A program made the translations under genes and the position numbers. This document shows, piece after piece, positions 8,982-16,254 of a stretch of DNA of 33,069 bases. The notes beneath the pieces were generated by a model, which saw nothing but the letters and a program-made list of their open reading frames with translations, had not been told where the DNA came from and searched no databases. The first letter of the stretch is position 1, and each line of letters begins with the position of its first letter. Source of the stretch: a virus. Location of the stretch: positions 1 through 33,069 of the IMG/VR virus record IMGVR_UViG_3300042896_000319; one strand, 5' to 3'.

Positions 8982-10318
8982 TGTTATTAGGTAGAACATC
9001 AAGTAAAAGTCCATATGGACTTTATAGCAATAAAAATCCAACTGCTGCAACTTATTGGTTAGCAACTACTGGATATCCTACGACTAATATCCCAATTGGA
9101 CCTGCTATTATAGATGCAAGTGGTAGTATGTATTTTGCTGGTATTAATGGTTCAGCAATGTTATTATTTTATGTGCTTCCCAGTGGAAATGTTATATGGG
9201 AAAAATCAATTACATTTACAGGACAAACAATAACTGATATTGGTGTTCCTGTAGTTGATGCATATAATAATGTTTATATTCCTGTATATACGCTCACGCA
9301 TAGTATTCTTTGTAAATTTAATAGTTCTGGTTCTCTTATTTGGAATACACAAACTGATATTGGTAATCTTTTATATGATGCTAGTAGACAATTAATAACA
9401 GTGGTCGCAGATACAAGCCAAACAACTACATTGACTATGTATACTTTAGATGGGGCCTTTGTTCATAGAATATTGATTTATACGCCTATTGCTTATCAAG
9501 GAACCGGCCGATGGGATATATTTTCTTATAATATGACAATTGGCAGTGGTAATATCCATATGGTTGGGACACGAACCAATGATATTACTGTAACTGCTGA
9601 TAATCTTTATTATAATTTAGTATTGGACAGCGCGGGAGTATTGCAAAGTTCAAGCACCTATAAATATTATCCATCGTCTGGCACTACAATTACTCAAGAA
9701 ATTTGGGGTTCAGTGGCAAGTAAAATTAATACAGATATTTTTTATGTATGCGGTGTTCATAAAATTGCTGATATAAATTATGCCTATATAGGTAAATTCA
9801 ATATTAATGGTACCGTTATATGGGAAAAATATATTAATAATACAAGTATCTCTGCGTATTTTTCTATGGATATCGATAGCGCAGACAATTTATATATAGT
9901 GGGATATGTTAATGCAAGTGGAATTGCCAATCATCAAATATTGATTTCAAGTTATAATAGTTCAGGCACTCACTTGTGGAGTAATGAAATGGATATAGTG
10001 CCTACTTCAATGGAGACAGGTACCTTTATTAAAATAAGTGGTACCACTGCTGTAATACACGGGGCAACTTCAATAACCGGTGATGGCCCCATTATAGCAG
10101 TAGTGCCAATGGATGGATCCATTCCTTCAACTGGTGATTATCAGTTGCAACAAATGCCCATTACTTATAGACAAAAATCTGGATTAGCTTTTACTTCATT
10201 ATCAACTACAGCAGTGTCATTAACTCCTGATATAGTGCAAGTTACTTCAATAACACCAGTTACAGCAGCTTATACTATTGAACAAGGATCAACTGCTTTC
10301 TATGTAGTTCGGATATAA
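8981..10318 (+). CDS. Beta-propeller-like tail-associated protein (445 aa)
   Basis: Contains recurring units of about 45-60 residues with the pattern (D/N)xxxNxYxxGxxxxxxxxxxxxNSSGxxxW, such as VDAYNNVYIPVYT...NSSGSLIW, DSADNLYIVGYVNASG and YNSSGTHLWSNEM. This is the hallmark of SBBP/PQQ-like beta-propeller repeats. It starts inside the fibre A stop codon and is the last gene of that transcription block, followed by a 90-nt gap. It could be a receptor-binding head or a fibre-tip chaperone. Substrate and role are unknown. Confidence 0.6.
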   Translation: MLLGRTSSKSPYGLYSNKNPTAATYWLATTGYPTTNIPIGPAIIDASGSMYFAGINGSAMLLFYVLPSGNVIWEKSITFTGQTITDIGVPVVDAYNNVYIPVYTLTHSILCKFNSSGSLIWNTQTDIGNLLYDASRQLITVVADTSQTTTLTMYTLDGAFVHRILIYTPIAYQGTGRWDIFSYNMTIGSGNIHMVGTRTNDITVTADNLYYNLVLDSAGVLQSSSTYKYYPSSGTTITQEIWGSVASKINTDIFYVCGVHKIADINYAYIGKFNINGTVIWEKYINNTSISAYFSMDIDSADNLYIVGYVNASGIANHQILISSYNSSGTHLWSNEMDIVPTSMETGTFIKISGTTAVIHGATSITGDGPIIAVVPMDGSIPSTGDYQLQQMPITYRQKSGLAFTSLSTTAVSLTPDIVQVTSITPVTAAYTIEQGSTAFYVVRI

Positions 10319-10327
10319 TTCATAAAG

Positions 10328-10335
10328 TATAAATA
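10328..10335 (+). promoter_or_regulatory. TATAAATA motif upstream of gene 10408
   Basis: TATAAATA is an exact match to the T4 late promoter core. It lies in the 89-nt gap between 10318 and 10408, 72 nt before the ATG. No -35 element is visible upstream. The intervening leader has short repeats of GCGAG and ends with a strong GAGGAG Shine-Dalgarno at 10397-10402. Confidence 0.5.
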
Positions 10336-10407
10336 CAATATCAGTCACTCAACTTAGTTTGCGAGGTAGCGAGTTAAGTATATGCGAGACAGCACCGAGG
10401 AGCATCA

Positions 10408-10908
10408 ATGGCCAAATTTAGCCAAAAAACATTAGTCCAAGTAGCCGGATTTGACGGACAAATTCTAGCACAAGAACTTGTATACGACCAAAAAGATTTC
10501 TGGAACTTTGCGTGGACTACCACTCAAAATGACGGATCAGTCGTCCCCGTCAATTTCACCGGAGCAACTATTGACTCATTGATCGTTAGACGATTAATTG
10601 TTGGTCTAGCTGATTCCCGCGCCGGACTTGATTTTACTATTTTAGATTACCCAAGCGATCCGCCTCCAACTCCAATATCTTTACCAATCGTAAATCGTAT
10701 TGATGCAGCAGGCACATTCACAATGGTTATTGATGATGATGTTTGGGGTGTGTTAGCAGATGATCCTGAACTTAATATTGCTGCCAATAATCCTGTCTGT
10801 TTTACAGGTAGAATTAAGATTGGATTTCCAGCAGTTGGAACTCAACCAGCATATGATGAATCTGTATTCTTATTATTTCTGATCACAAGTGATGGAGTTG
10901 TAAACTAA
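10408..10908 (+). CDS. Fibre adaptor / baseplate-type small protein, copy B
   Basis: A 166-residue protein containing YDQKDFWNFAWTTTQNDGS and VNFTGATIDSLIVRR, then FTMVIDDDVWGVL and IKIGFPA. The beta-rich order 'W.f.w......G..v..tGa.i...(i/v)' parallels gene 6128 and BppU-type adaptors. It is followed by a repetitive fibre gene whose ATG shares the A of its TAA stop. Start chosen at ATG 10408 because GAGGAG is spaced 5 nt upstream. Codon use is slightly more GC-rich than the neighbouring fibre genes. Confidence 0.5.
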   Translation: MAKFSQKTLVQVAGFDGQILAQELVYDQKDFWNFAWTTTQNDGSVVPVNFTGATIDSLIVRRLIVGLADSRAGLDFTILDYPSDPPPTPISLPIVNRIDAAGTFTMVIDDDVWGVLADDPELNIAANNPVCFTGRIKIGFPAVGTQPAYDESVFLLFLITSDGVVN

Positions 10909-12722
10909 TGACTACACAAATCTCAGTAAATAATGCTACCAATATTGCATCAGTTACTATTGAACCAAGCGCCACAACAACTGTTTCTATTAGTAGAACA
11001 GCTATTGGCACTGTTGCAAATGTTGAAAGTGCTAATACTGCAAATTATGCAACTACAGCCGGTTCTGCAACTATTGCAGCAACTGCTAATGCAGTAGCAG
11101 GTGCTAATGTAAGTGGAACTGTTGCAAGTGCAAGTTATGCTGTGAATGCCGGAACTGCATCGACAGCAGGTTCAGCCACAACCGCAGGCTCAGCTACTTA
11201 TGCAGCAACAGCAAATGCAGTAGCAGGTGCTAATGTAAGTGGAACTGTAGCTAATGCAACATATGCAACGACTGCTGGAGTAGCTACAAATGCTGGTACC
11301 GCAGGCACAGTTACTTCTGCAATTCAATCAGCAATTACTTCAGTTGGAACTTTAACCGGATTAACAGTTAATGGTCTAAGTAATTTAGGAGCTATTTCTA
11401 ATTTAACTATCGCAGGTGGTTCTCCTAGTTATGTAATGAGCACAGATGGTGCAGGTTCATTAACTTGGGTAGCTCAAACAGGTGGCGGCGGCGGCGGAAC
11501 ACCAGGTGGTGCTAATACACAAGTTCAATTTAATAATAATGGTGCATTTGGTGCCAGTGCTAATTTAACATTTAACGGTAGCAATCTTAATGTAATAGGT
11601 AATGTTGCTGCAACAAGATTAAGTGGTAATGGTGCAGCTATAAGCGCATTAACAGCAGCTAATATTGTAGGCACAGTGGCTAATGCAACATATGCAACAT
11701 CTGCTGGTTCTGCCACAGTATCTAATTCAGCCAATGCAGTAGCAGGTGCTAATGTAAGTGGTGCAGTTGGTCTTGCTACTTATGCAGCTACCGCTAATGC
11801 AGTAGCAGGTGCTAATGTAAGTGGAACTGTAGCTAATGCAACATATGCAACATCTGCTGGTTCTGCCACAGTATCTAATTCAGCCAATGCAGTAGCAGGT
11901 GCTAATGTTTCAGGAGTAGTGGCTAATGCAACATATTCAATTACTTCAGGTACTGCTTATAGTATATCTGGTGCTAACGTCAGTGGCACTGTGGCGAATG
12001 CAACATATGCAGCAACATCTGGGACGAGCAATAGTGTTGCTGGCGCTAATGTTTCGGGCAGTGTTAGTCTTGCTGCTCTTTCAACTTATGCTACAACAGC
12101 AAACTCCGTCGCTGGCGCAAATGTTTCTGGAATAGTTGCTAATGCAGCTTATGCAACATCTGCCGGTTCAGCCACTGTAGCTGATTCAGCTAATGCAGTA
12201 GCAGGCGCTAATGTAAGTGGTGCAGTTGGTCTTGCAACTTATGCTACAACAGCTAATGCAGTAGCAGGTGCTAATGTAAGTGGAACTGTGGCTAATGCAG
12301 CATATGCGGCTACAGCAGGTTTAGCTACTTATGCTACAACAGCTAATGCAGTAGCCGGTGCTAATGTAAGTGGTGCAGTTGGACTTGCAACTTATGCTAC
12401 AACAGCAAATGCAGTAGCGGGTGCTAATGTAAGTGGAACTGTAGCTAATGCAACATATGCTATAAGTGCTGATTCAGCAACTACAGCAGGAACTGTAACA
12501 ACAGCAGCGCAATCAAATATTACTTCAACCGGAACTTTAACTGGGCTTACTGTAGAGGGAATAAGTATACTTGGAGCTGTAGCTAATGTTAGAATTACAG
12601 GCGGAGCATCTTCATATGTGTTGTCAACAGATGGCACAGGCAATTTAACTTGGGTCGCACAATCAGGTGGTGGTGGCGGAGCAGGTGAGACATTCAATCC
12701 CTTCTTATTAATGGGAGCTTAA
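10908..12722 (+). CDS. Tail fibre protein B with NAVAGANVSG repeats (604 aa)
   Basis: Ala/Val/Thr/Ser/Gly-rich throughout. Over a dozen units of (A/S)NAVAGANVSG(T/A)V(A/G)xATYA make up residues about 55-130 and 245-520. The LQFN module appears as TQVQFNNNGAFGASANLTFN at about 205-225. Two copies of the block '(I)TGGxSxYVxSTDGxGxLTWVAQ' (about 165-190 and 565-590) are each followed by a Gly run, suggesting internal duplication. The chain ends with FNPFLLMGA. The low-complexity repeats fit an extended fibrous shaft. The protein has no recognisable enzyme domain. Confidence 0.75.
   Translation: MTTQISVNNATNIASVTIEPSATTTVSISRTAIGTVANVESANTANYATTAGSATIAATANAVAGANVSGTVASASYAVNAGTASTAGSATTAGSATYAATANAVAGANVSGTVANATYATTAGVATNAGTAGTVTSAIQSAITSVGTLTGLTVNGLSNLGAISNLTIAGGSPSYVMSTDGAGSLTWVAQTGGGGGGTPGGANTQVQFNNNGAFGASANLTFNGSNLNVIGNVAATRLSGNGAAISALTAANIVGTVANATYATSAGSATVSNSANAVAGANVSGAVGLATYAATANAVAGANVSGTVANATYATSAGSATVSNSANAVAGANVSGVVANATYSITSGTAYSISGANVSGTVANATYAATSGTSNSVAGANVSGSVSLAALSTYATTANSVAGANVSGIVANAAYATSAGSATVADSANAVAGANVSGAVGLATYATTANAVAGANVSGTVANAAYAATAGLATYATTANAVAGANVSGAVGLATYATTANAVAGANVSGTVANATYAISADSATTAGTVTTAAQSNITSTGTLTGLTVEGISILGAVANVRITGGASSYVLSTDGTGNLTWVAQSGGGGGAGETFNPFLLMGA
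11679..11908 (+). repeat. 77-bp perfect direct repeat pair within fibre B
   Basis: 11679-11755 and 11832-11908 are identical over 77 bp and offset by 153 bp (51 codons). Shorter near-identical copies of the same unit occur near 11205, 12136, 12232, 12330 and 12400. Recombination between the perfect copies would add or remove exactly 51 residues without breaking the frame. Confidence 0.85.
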
Positions 12723-12732
12723 AGGAAATATT

Positions 12733-13062
12733 ATGGCATCAACTTATAAAGTATTGGGGCAATTAGCCCCGGCAGCAACAACTCTTTCAACTCTGTATAC
12801 GGTTCCTTCAGCTACCCAAGCTGTTTCATCCACATTATCAATTTGTAATACAAGTTCAATTTCAACTACTGCTCGTATTGCAATCAGACCTGCAGGAGCA
12901 GCCATTGATATTAAACATTATATTATGTATGATGTAACAGTCAGTGGTAATGATACATTGTTTTTAACATTGGGCGCTTCAATGGCAACTACTGATGTGG
13001 TATCAGTATATGCTACTCTTGCAACTCTTTCATTCACATTGTTTGGATCGGAGATCGCATAA
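12733..13062 (+). CDS. Small tail/fibre-associated protein (109 aa)
   Basis: Sequence pattern: KVLGQLAPAATTLSTLYTVP, then SSTLSICNTSSISTTARIAIRPAGAA and ending in a hydrophobic strand-rich segment. The 'VLGQxxPxAxTLTxLYTVPAxxxxVxSTxxVCN' layout is common in small phage structural proteins encoded near fibres. AAGGA precedes ATG 12733 by about 7 nt. Its TAA overlaps the ATG of the next gene (TAATG). Exact role is unknown; probably a structural fibre accessory. Confidence 0.6.
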   Translation: MASTYKVLGQLAPAATTLSTLYTVPSATQAVSSTLSICNTSSISTTARIAIRPAGAAIDIKHYIMYDVTVSGNDTLFLTLGASMATTDVVSVYATLATLSFTLFGSEIA

Positions 13063-14954
13063 TGACGGTCGCATATGCTTCAGCTAGAAATTTAACTAGC
13101 GTAGATACACCTGCTCCTACTTTACCATTGTCGGGAGTAGTTACTACTCCGTGGACAAGACCAAGTGGCTGGTTAGCATTACCTACATTAACTGCTGCTG
13201 ATGAGAAAATTGTTGGATTAGTTGCTGTAAGTTCAGATGCTAATTTTATTGCCATTCTTGTCACTGGTGCTGTAGGTTACACTGTTAATTGGGGTGATGG
13301 AACAATTGAGAATTTTGCTCCCAATGTGCAAGCTAATCATCAATATGTATATTCAAATGTCAATATTGGTGGTAATTACATAGCAAGAAATTATAAACAA
13401 GCAATAGTTACCATTACTCCACAAGCAGGAGGAAGCATAACAGCGGTAAATTTAGGTGTTAAGAATTCAACTACTGGTTTAGGTAAATATGTTACTCCAT
13501 GGTTGGATATGAATATCAGTTTACCTAATTGCACTTTGGCTAATTTGGTAATATGTGGTGCCGCAGCTCCTACTTTCATATCAATGTTAGAACGTGTTAA
13601 TATTGTTAAATTAAATAATTATAATAATAACGGCGGAAGCCAATTTTGGGCGGCATCTGCATTACAAAATGTAACTTGGCCTGCCGGAGCAGTATTTGCA
13701 GGTGGTCAGTCATATATGTATTATAATTGTAGTGCACTACAATCAGTGCCAGATATTGATTTATCTCAAGCATCATCAACTACTTCAATGTTCAGTGGTT
13801 GTTATTCATTGGTTGTGCCTCCCGTTATTAATACAACAACTGCTTTAATAAGCTGTGATGGTATGTTTAATGGATGTTCTAGTTTACAAACTGCGCCATT
13901 TTTTAATACAATTAATATATCTACTACTAATACTTTATTCGCAGGATGTAATTCATTAATTAATGTACCATTATATGATACACGCAATGTAACTATATTT
14001 TCATCTATGTTTAGTGGATGTTCTAAATTACAAATAGTTCCTTTTCTCAATACAATTAAAGGAACTACCTTTACTGGGATGTTTACTGGATGCTCAAAAA
14101 TAACTTCAGTTCCATTATTCAATACAGTAGCAGCTACTGCCATGGGAAGTATGTTTTCTAGTTGCGTATCATTAACTTCAGTTCCATTATTCAATACTGC
14201 ATTAGTTACTACCATGGATAGTATGTTTTCTGGTTGCACATCATTAACTTCTGTCCCATCATTCAATACAGTATCAGTAACATTAATGGGAAGTATGTTT
14301 TCTGGTTGCACATCATTAACTGCTGTTCCATTATTCAATACAGCATTAGTTATTTCAATGGCATCTATGTTTTTAAATAATAAATCATTAGTTGCAATAC
14401 CATCATTTAATACTGCTAATAATACATCAACCGTATCAATGTTTCAAGGTTGTCTTAAATTACAATCAGTACCGGCCTTAAATTGTATTAAAGTTACTTC
14501 CACTGTTAATATGTATTATGGATGTGTCTCGTTGGAATTTGGGCCATATTTAGGATTTGGAGCTGCATTAACAACCACGGCTACAATGTATTCAGGATGT
14601 ATTAATTTACAACAAGATCCTGGATTTGCAGGCCCCACTATAAATTGGCTCGTATGCACAAGTATGTTTACTGGATGCACATCATTAATAGCAAGTGATA
14701 ATACTGATTTTTCATCCTGCACCACTAATACCACAGTGTTTAATGGTTGCACTAATCTATCTAAAGCATCATCCACTACTTTTAAAAGGACAGTAAGTTT
14801 TGCTTCATGTAAGTTAAGTGCTACCGCATTGGATGATATTTTTACATTGCTACCAACTGTTACTGCTCAAACAATTACTATCACTGGTAATTATGGTACC
14901 ACTGGATGCACTAGAACAATTGCCACAGCCAAAGGCTGGACTGTAACGGGATAA
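13062..14954 (+). CDS. BspA/DUF285-type repeat adhesin (630 aa)
   Basis: Residues about 215-580 are tandem units of about 24 residues with the pattern MFSGCTSLTSVPxFNTxxVTxM, the signature of the BspA-type (DUF285, PF03382) leucine-rich-repeat surface proteins. Before them, residues about 60-110 contain VTGAVGYTVNWGDGTIENF, a PKD-like strand with a WGDG turn. The C-terminus (TITGNYGTTGCTRTIATAKGW) matches the usual end of such proteins. BspA repeats bind glycans or proteins on surfaces. In this fibre locus it is most likely a receptor-binding protein. Last gene of the fibre block; its stop overlaps an ATAAATA motif. Confidence 0.8.
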   Translation: MTVAYASARNLTSVDTPAPTLPLSGVVTTPWTRPSGWLALPTLTAADEKIVGLVAVSSDANFIAILVTGAVGYTVNWGDGTIENFAPNVQANHQYVYSNVNIGGNYIARNYKQAIVTITPQAGGSITAVNLGVKNSTTGLGKYVTPWLDMNISLPNCTLANLVICGAAAPTFISMLERVNIVKLNNYNNNGGSQFWAASALQNVTWPAGAVFAGGQSYMYYNCSALQSVPDIDLSQASSTTSMFSGCYSLVVPPVINTTTALISCDGMFNGCSSLQTAPFFNTINISTTNTLFAGCNSLINVPLYDTRNVTIFSSMFSGCSKLQIVPFLNTIKGTTFTGMFTGCSKITSVPLFNTVAATAMGSMFSSCVSLTSVPLFNTALVTTMDSMFSGCTSLTSVPSFNTVSVTLMGSMFSGCTSLTAVPLFNTALVISMASMFLNNKSLVAIPSFNTANNTSTVSMFQGCLKLQSVPALNCIKVTSTVNMYYGCVSLEFGPYLGFGAALTTTATMYSGCINLQQDPGFAGPTINWLVCTSMFTGCTSLIASDNTDFSSCTTNTTVFNGCTNLSKASSTTFKRTVSFASCKLSATALDDIFTLLPTVTAQTITITGNYGTTGCTRTIATAKGWTVTG

Positions 14955-14957
14955 ATA
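14951..14957 (+). promoter_or_regulatory. ATAAATA motif 4 nt before ATG 14962
   Basis: GATAAATACACTATG: the motif includes the TAA stop of the adhesin gene and ends 4 nt before the ATG. No Shine-Dalgarno is present. If the motif is a -10 type element, the transcript would start at or next to the ATG. Confidence 0.45.
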
Positions 14958-14961
14958 CACT

Positions 14962-15150
14962 ATGGATGATACAAATGGCTTTTACCGCATAGATAATGAT
15001 GGAGACTTCCAATATGCTCCAAACTTTGTTAGCGGCCCAAACTATGAATTACTCATAGCAAATAAGGATACCTACATTTTCCCCATTGAGGGATGGAGCT
15101 GGTATCCTAATGAAGCAACAGCAAGAATTGACCTCAATGTACCTGTTTAA
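14962..15150 (+). CDS. Small hypothetical protein (62 aa)
   Basis: An acidic, aromatic-rich peptide (NDGDFQYAPNFVSGPNYE; ...FPIEGWSWYPNEATARIDL). No transmembrane segment and no recognised family. It starts 4 nt after an ATAAATA motif without a Shine-Dalgarno. It overlaps the 5' end of the holin-like gene by 14 nt. Small proteins of this composition often lie between fibre and lysis genes, but no function can be claimed. Confidence 0.6.
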   Translation: MDDTNGFYRIDNDGDFQYAPNFVSGPNYELLIANKDTYIFPIEGWSWYPNEATARIDLNVPV

Positions 15151-15319
15151 ATCAAAAACAATTAACTTCTCATTAATCCTGGCGATTCTTTCAATCGTTC
15201 AGGGTTATGTAGTTCAGTTTCCCTTTAGTGCGATACAACAATCCGCTATCGGACTTGTCTTAGCATTAGCAATCGTAATATTGCGTGCGATGACAAATCA
15301 ACCTTTAGCAGACAAATAA
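15137..15319 (+). CDS. Small two-helix membrane protein, holin candidate (60 aa)
   Basis: Starting at ATG 15137 gives a 60-residue protein with two hydrophobic helices, NFSLILAILSIVQGYVV and SAIGLVLALAIVILRAM, separated by a short turn, and a polar C-terminus NQPLADK. Alternative in-frame ATGs at 15110 and 15086 lie deeper in the upstream gene and add only polar residues. Size, topology and position beside another small membrane protein fit a class II holin. It ends directly before the next ATG (TAAATG). Confidence 0.6.
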   Translation: MYLFKSKTINFSLILAILSIVQGYVVQFPFSAIQQSAIGLVLALAIVILRAMTNQPLADK

Positions 15320-15556
15320 ATGGAATACCAAAATATAATAAATATCGTGGCCACAGTGGGTTTAGCAAGTGGTGGATGGTTTGCAAGACAAGTATGGACT
15401 TCGGTTAAAGAACTTCAATCTGACCTCGCTAAGTTACGCGAAGAACTTCCCAAGACTTATGTTGCGCGTGATGATTATAAGGGCGATATCAAAGAGATTA
15501 AAGACTTGTTAATGAAGCTTATGGAAAAGCTTGGTGAAAAAGAAGATAGGAAATAA
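15320..15556 (+). CDS. Small membrane-anchored coiled-coil protein, lysis region (78 aa)
   Basis: An N-terminal hydrophobic stretch (NIVATVGLASGGWFARQV) is followed by a charged helix (SVKELQSDLAKLREELPKTY, ...KEIKDLLMKLMEKLGEKED). The 'L...LP..YV.r.dY..di.eIK..l..i.ekL' pattern is common in small phage proteins next to holins, where a role in lysis timing is often assumed but not shown. It ends 1 nt before the start of the Dps-like gene. Confidence 0.6.
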   Translation: MEYQNIINIVATVGLASGGWFARQVWTSVKELQSDLAKLREELPKTYVARDDYKGDIKEIKDLLMKLMEKLGEKEDRK

Positions 15557-15557
15557 A

Positions 15558-15992
15558 ATGAATAAACTTATAGAAGCAATGAAGGTAGCCTTTGCTACAC
15601 ATTTTCAGTATTATGTGAAGTCACACGGCTTTCATCTAAACTTAGTCGGCAGTGATTTCTCTGAATTTCACCAGTTATTTGAGACAATTTATGATGAGGC
15701 TCAAGATAACATCGATTCTTTTGCCGAGCATATTCGTGCATTAGATTCATTGGTTCCAATGGCTATCCCAAGAATCGCTGAACTTGGTAAAATCAAAGAT
15801 CAGTTATCAACTCAAGATGCTATGAAAATGACTAAAGAACTGTTAGCAGATACTGAGTTACTAAATACATTATTGGCTGATGTTTATGACTTAGCCGGAG
15901 CCGAAAGATGTTATGGTCTGCAAAACTATATTGCTGATCGTATTGATTTCAATGCTAAGATGATTTGGCAATTGCGTTCAACAACAAAATAA
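15558..15992 (+). CDS. Dps/ferritin-like protein (144 aa)
   Basis: A four-helix ferritin-like protein of the Dps type. The segment YVKSHGFHLNLVGSDFSEFH followed by QLFETIYDEAQDNIDSFAEHI aligns with the Dps ferroxidase region. H26, H38, E42, D53 and E57 occupy the spacing of Listeria Dps H31, H43, D47, D58 and E62 (12, 4, 11 and 4 residues apart), so the iron site appears intact with a Glu for Asp swap. Dps proteins oxidise and store iron with peroxide and may coat DNA; the basic N-terminal tail used for DNA binding is lacking here (starts MNKLIEAMK). Start at 15558 preferred (AGGAAATAAAATG) over 15531, which lies inside the upstream gene. Last gene before a strong terminator. Confidence 0.8.
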   Translation: MNKLIEAMKVAFATHFQYYVKSHGFHLNLVGSDFSEFHQLFETIYDEAQDNIDSFAEHIRALDSLVPMAIPRIAELGKIKDQLSTQDAMKMTKELLADTELLNTLLADVYDLAGAERCYGLQNYIADRIDFNAKMIWQLRSTTK

Positions 15993-16010
15993 TATTTTGC
16001 GTGAATAGTG

Positions 16011-16017
16011 ATAAATA
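16011..16017 (+). promoter_or_regulatory. ATAAATA motif before candidate small RNA
   Basis: GATAAATAGA lies 21 nt after the Dps-like stop. No rightward gene follows before the terminator at 16122, but a strongly paired RNA begins at 16021. No -35 element is seen. Confidence 0.4.
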
Positions 16018-16020
16018 GAT

Positions 16021-16148
16021 AGTGAATAGGGAGCAGTGCGCCACACTGTAAATTCTTGTAAGGTATCCTCACTAAATGCTTTCTCTATCTAACCTTATTT
16101 CTCTATTCACTTCAAATAACGAAAAAGCCCCTTAAATGGGGCTTTTTT
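16021..16148 (+). ncRNA. Candidate structured small RNA (three-way junction) ending in terminator
   Basis: 16021-16033 pairs with 16099-16111 (13 bp, two G-U) to close a domain. Inside are a CAGTG/CACTG hairpin (16034-16048) and a second stem TAAGGT/ACCTTA (16059-16064 with 16092-16097, extended by a G-U), which stacks directly on the closing stem. The apical loop is CU-rich (contains TATCCTCAC and CTTTCTC). A 10-bp rho-independent terminator follows 10 nt after the closing stem. It has no open reading frame and no tRNA anticodon arm. It could instead be a structured 3' UTR of the Dps-like mRNA. Confidence 0.45.
16122..16147. terminator. Bidirectional rho-independent terminator
   Basis: AAAAAGCCCC (16122-16131), loop TTAAAT, GGGGCTTTTT (16138-16147): a perfect 10-bp stem with U-runs on both strands. 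It ends the rightward fibre/lysis transcript and the leftward 16255-16682 operon, which converge here. Confidence 0.95.
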
Positions 16149-16227
16149 ACGGCTAGGATACATTAGTATGTCTAATGGTGTTTAAATGAGTTTTAATTAT
16201 GCCCCTCTTGAGAGCCAGTATCTATGC

Positions 16228-16249
16228 GGGTTTCACGAGGGTTTCACGG
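16228..16249. repeat. Tandem 11-bp repeat
   Basis: GGGTTTCACGA followed directly by GGGTTTCACGG (10 of 11 identical), just beyond the 3' end of the leftward 89-residue gene. One-turn spacing could suit a DNA-binding protein; no function is shown. The rest of 16149-16254 holds only a small CATTAG/CTAATG hairpin. Confidence 0.5.
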
Positions 16250-16254
16250 TGTTT

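Noticed and set aside
9659-9666. TATAAATA inside gene 8981 (and ATAAATA at 15338, 19356, 29568)
   Set aside because: These lie within reading frames and encode ordinary codons; in an AT-rich genome several chance copies are expected, so they were not listed as regulatory sites.
10908-12722. Regular repeats suggestive of a CRISPR array
   Set aside because: Repeats are in frame in one long open reading frame, lack unique spacers of constant size and encode fibre-type peptide repeats.
13802-14338. Leftward 178-codon open frame opposite the BspA adhesin
   Set aside because: Its repeats mirror those of the adhesin on the other strand; no ribosome site and no independent motif, so it is a shadow.
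6128-14954. Diversity-generating retroelement acting on fibre genes
   Set aside because: No reverse transcriptase gene and no template/variable repeat pair with adenine-specific differences were seen.
15086-15136. Longer N-terminus for the holin-like protein
   Set aside because: The extra residues are polar and lie inside the upstream gene; ATG 15137 gives a compact two-helix protein.
15531-15557. Start at 15531 for the Dps-like protein
   Set aside because: It would add MVKKKIGNK from inside the previous gene and bypass the AGGA-preceded ATG at 15558.
16021-16111. tRNA gene
   Set aside because: Length and the closing stem are superficially similar, but there is no T-arm GTTCRA, no anticodon arm and no CCA-type acceptor end.
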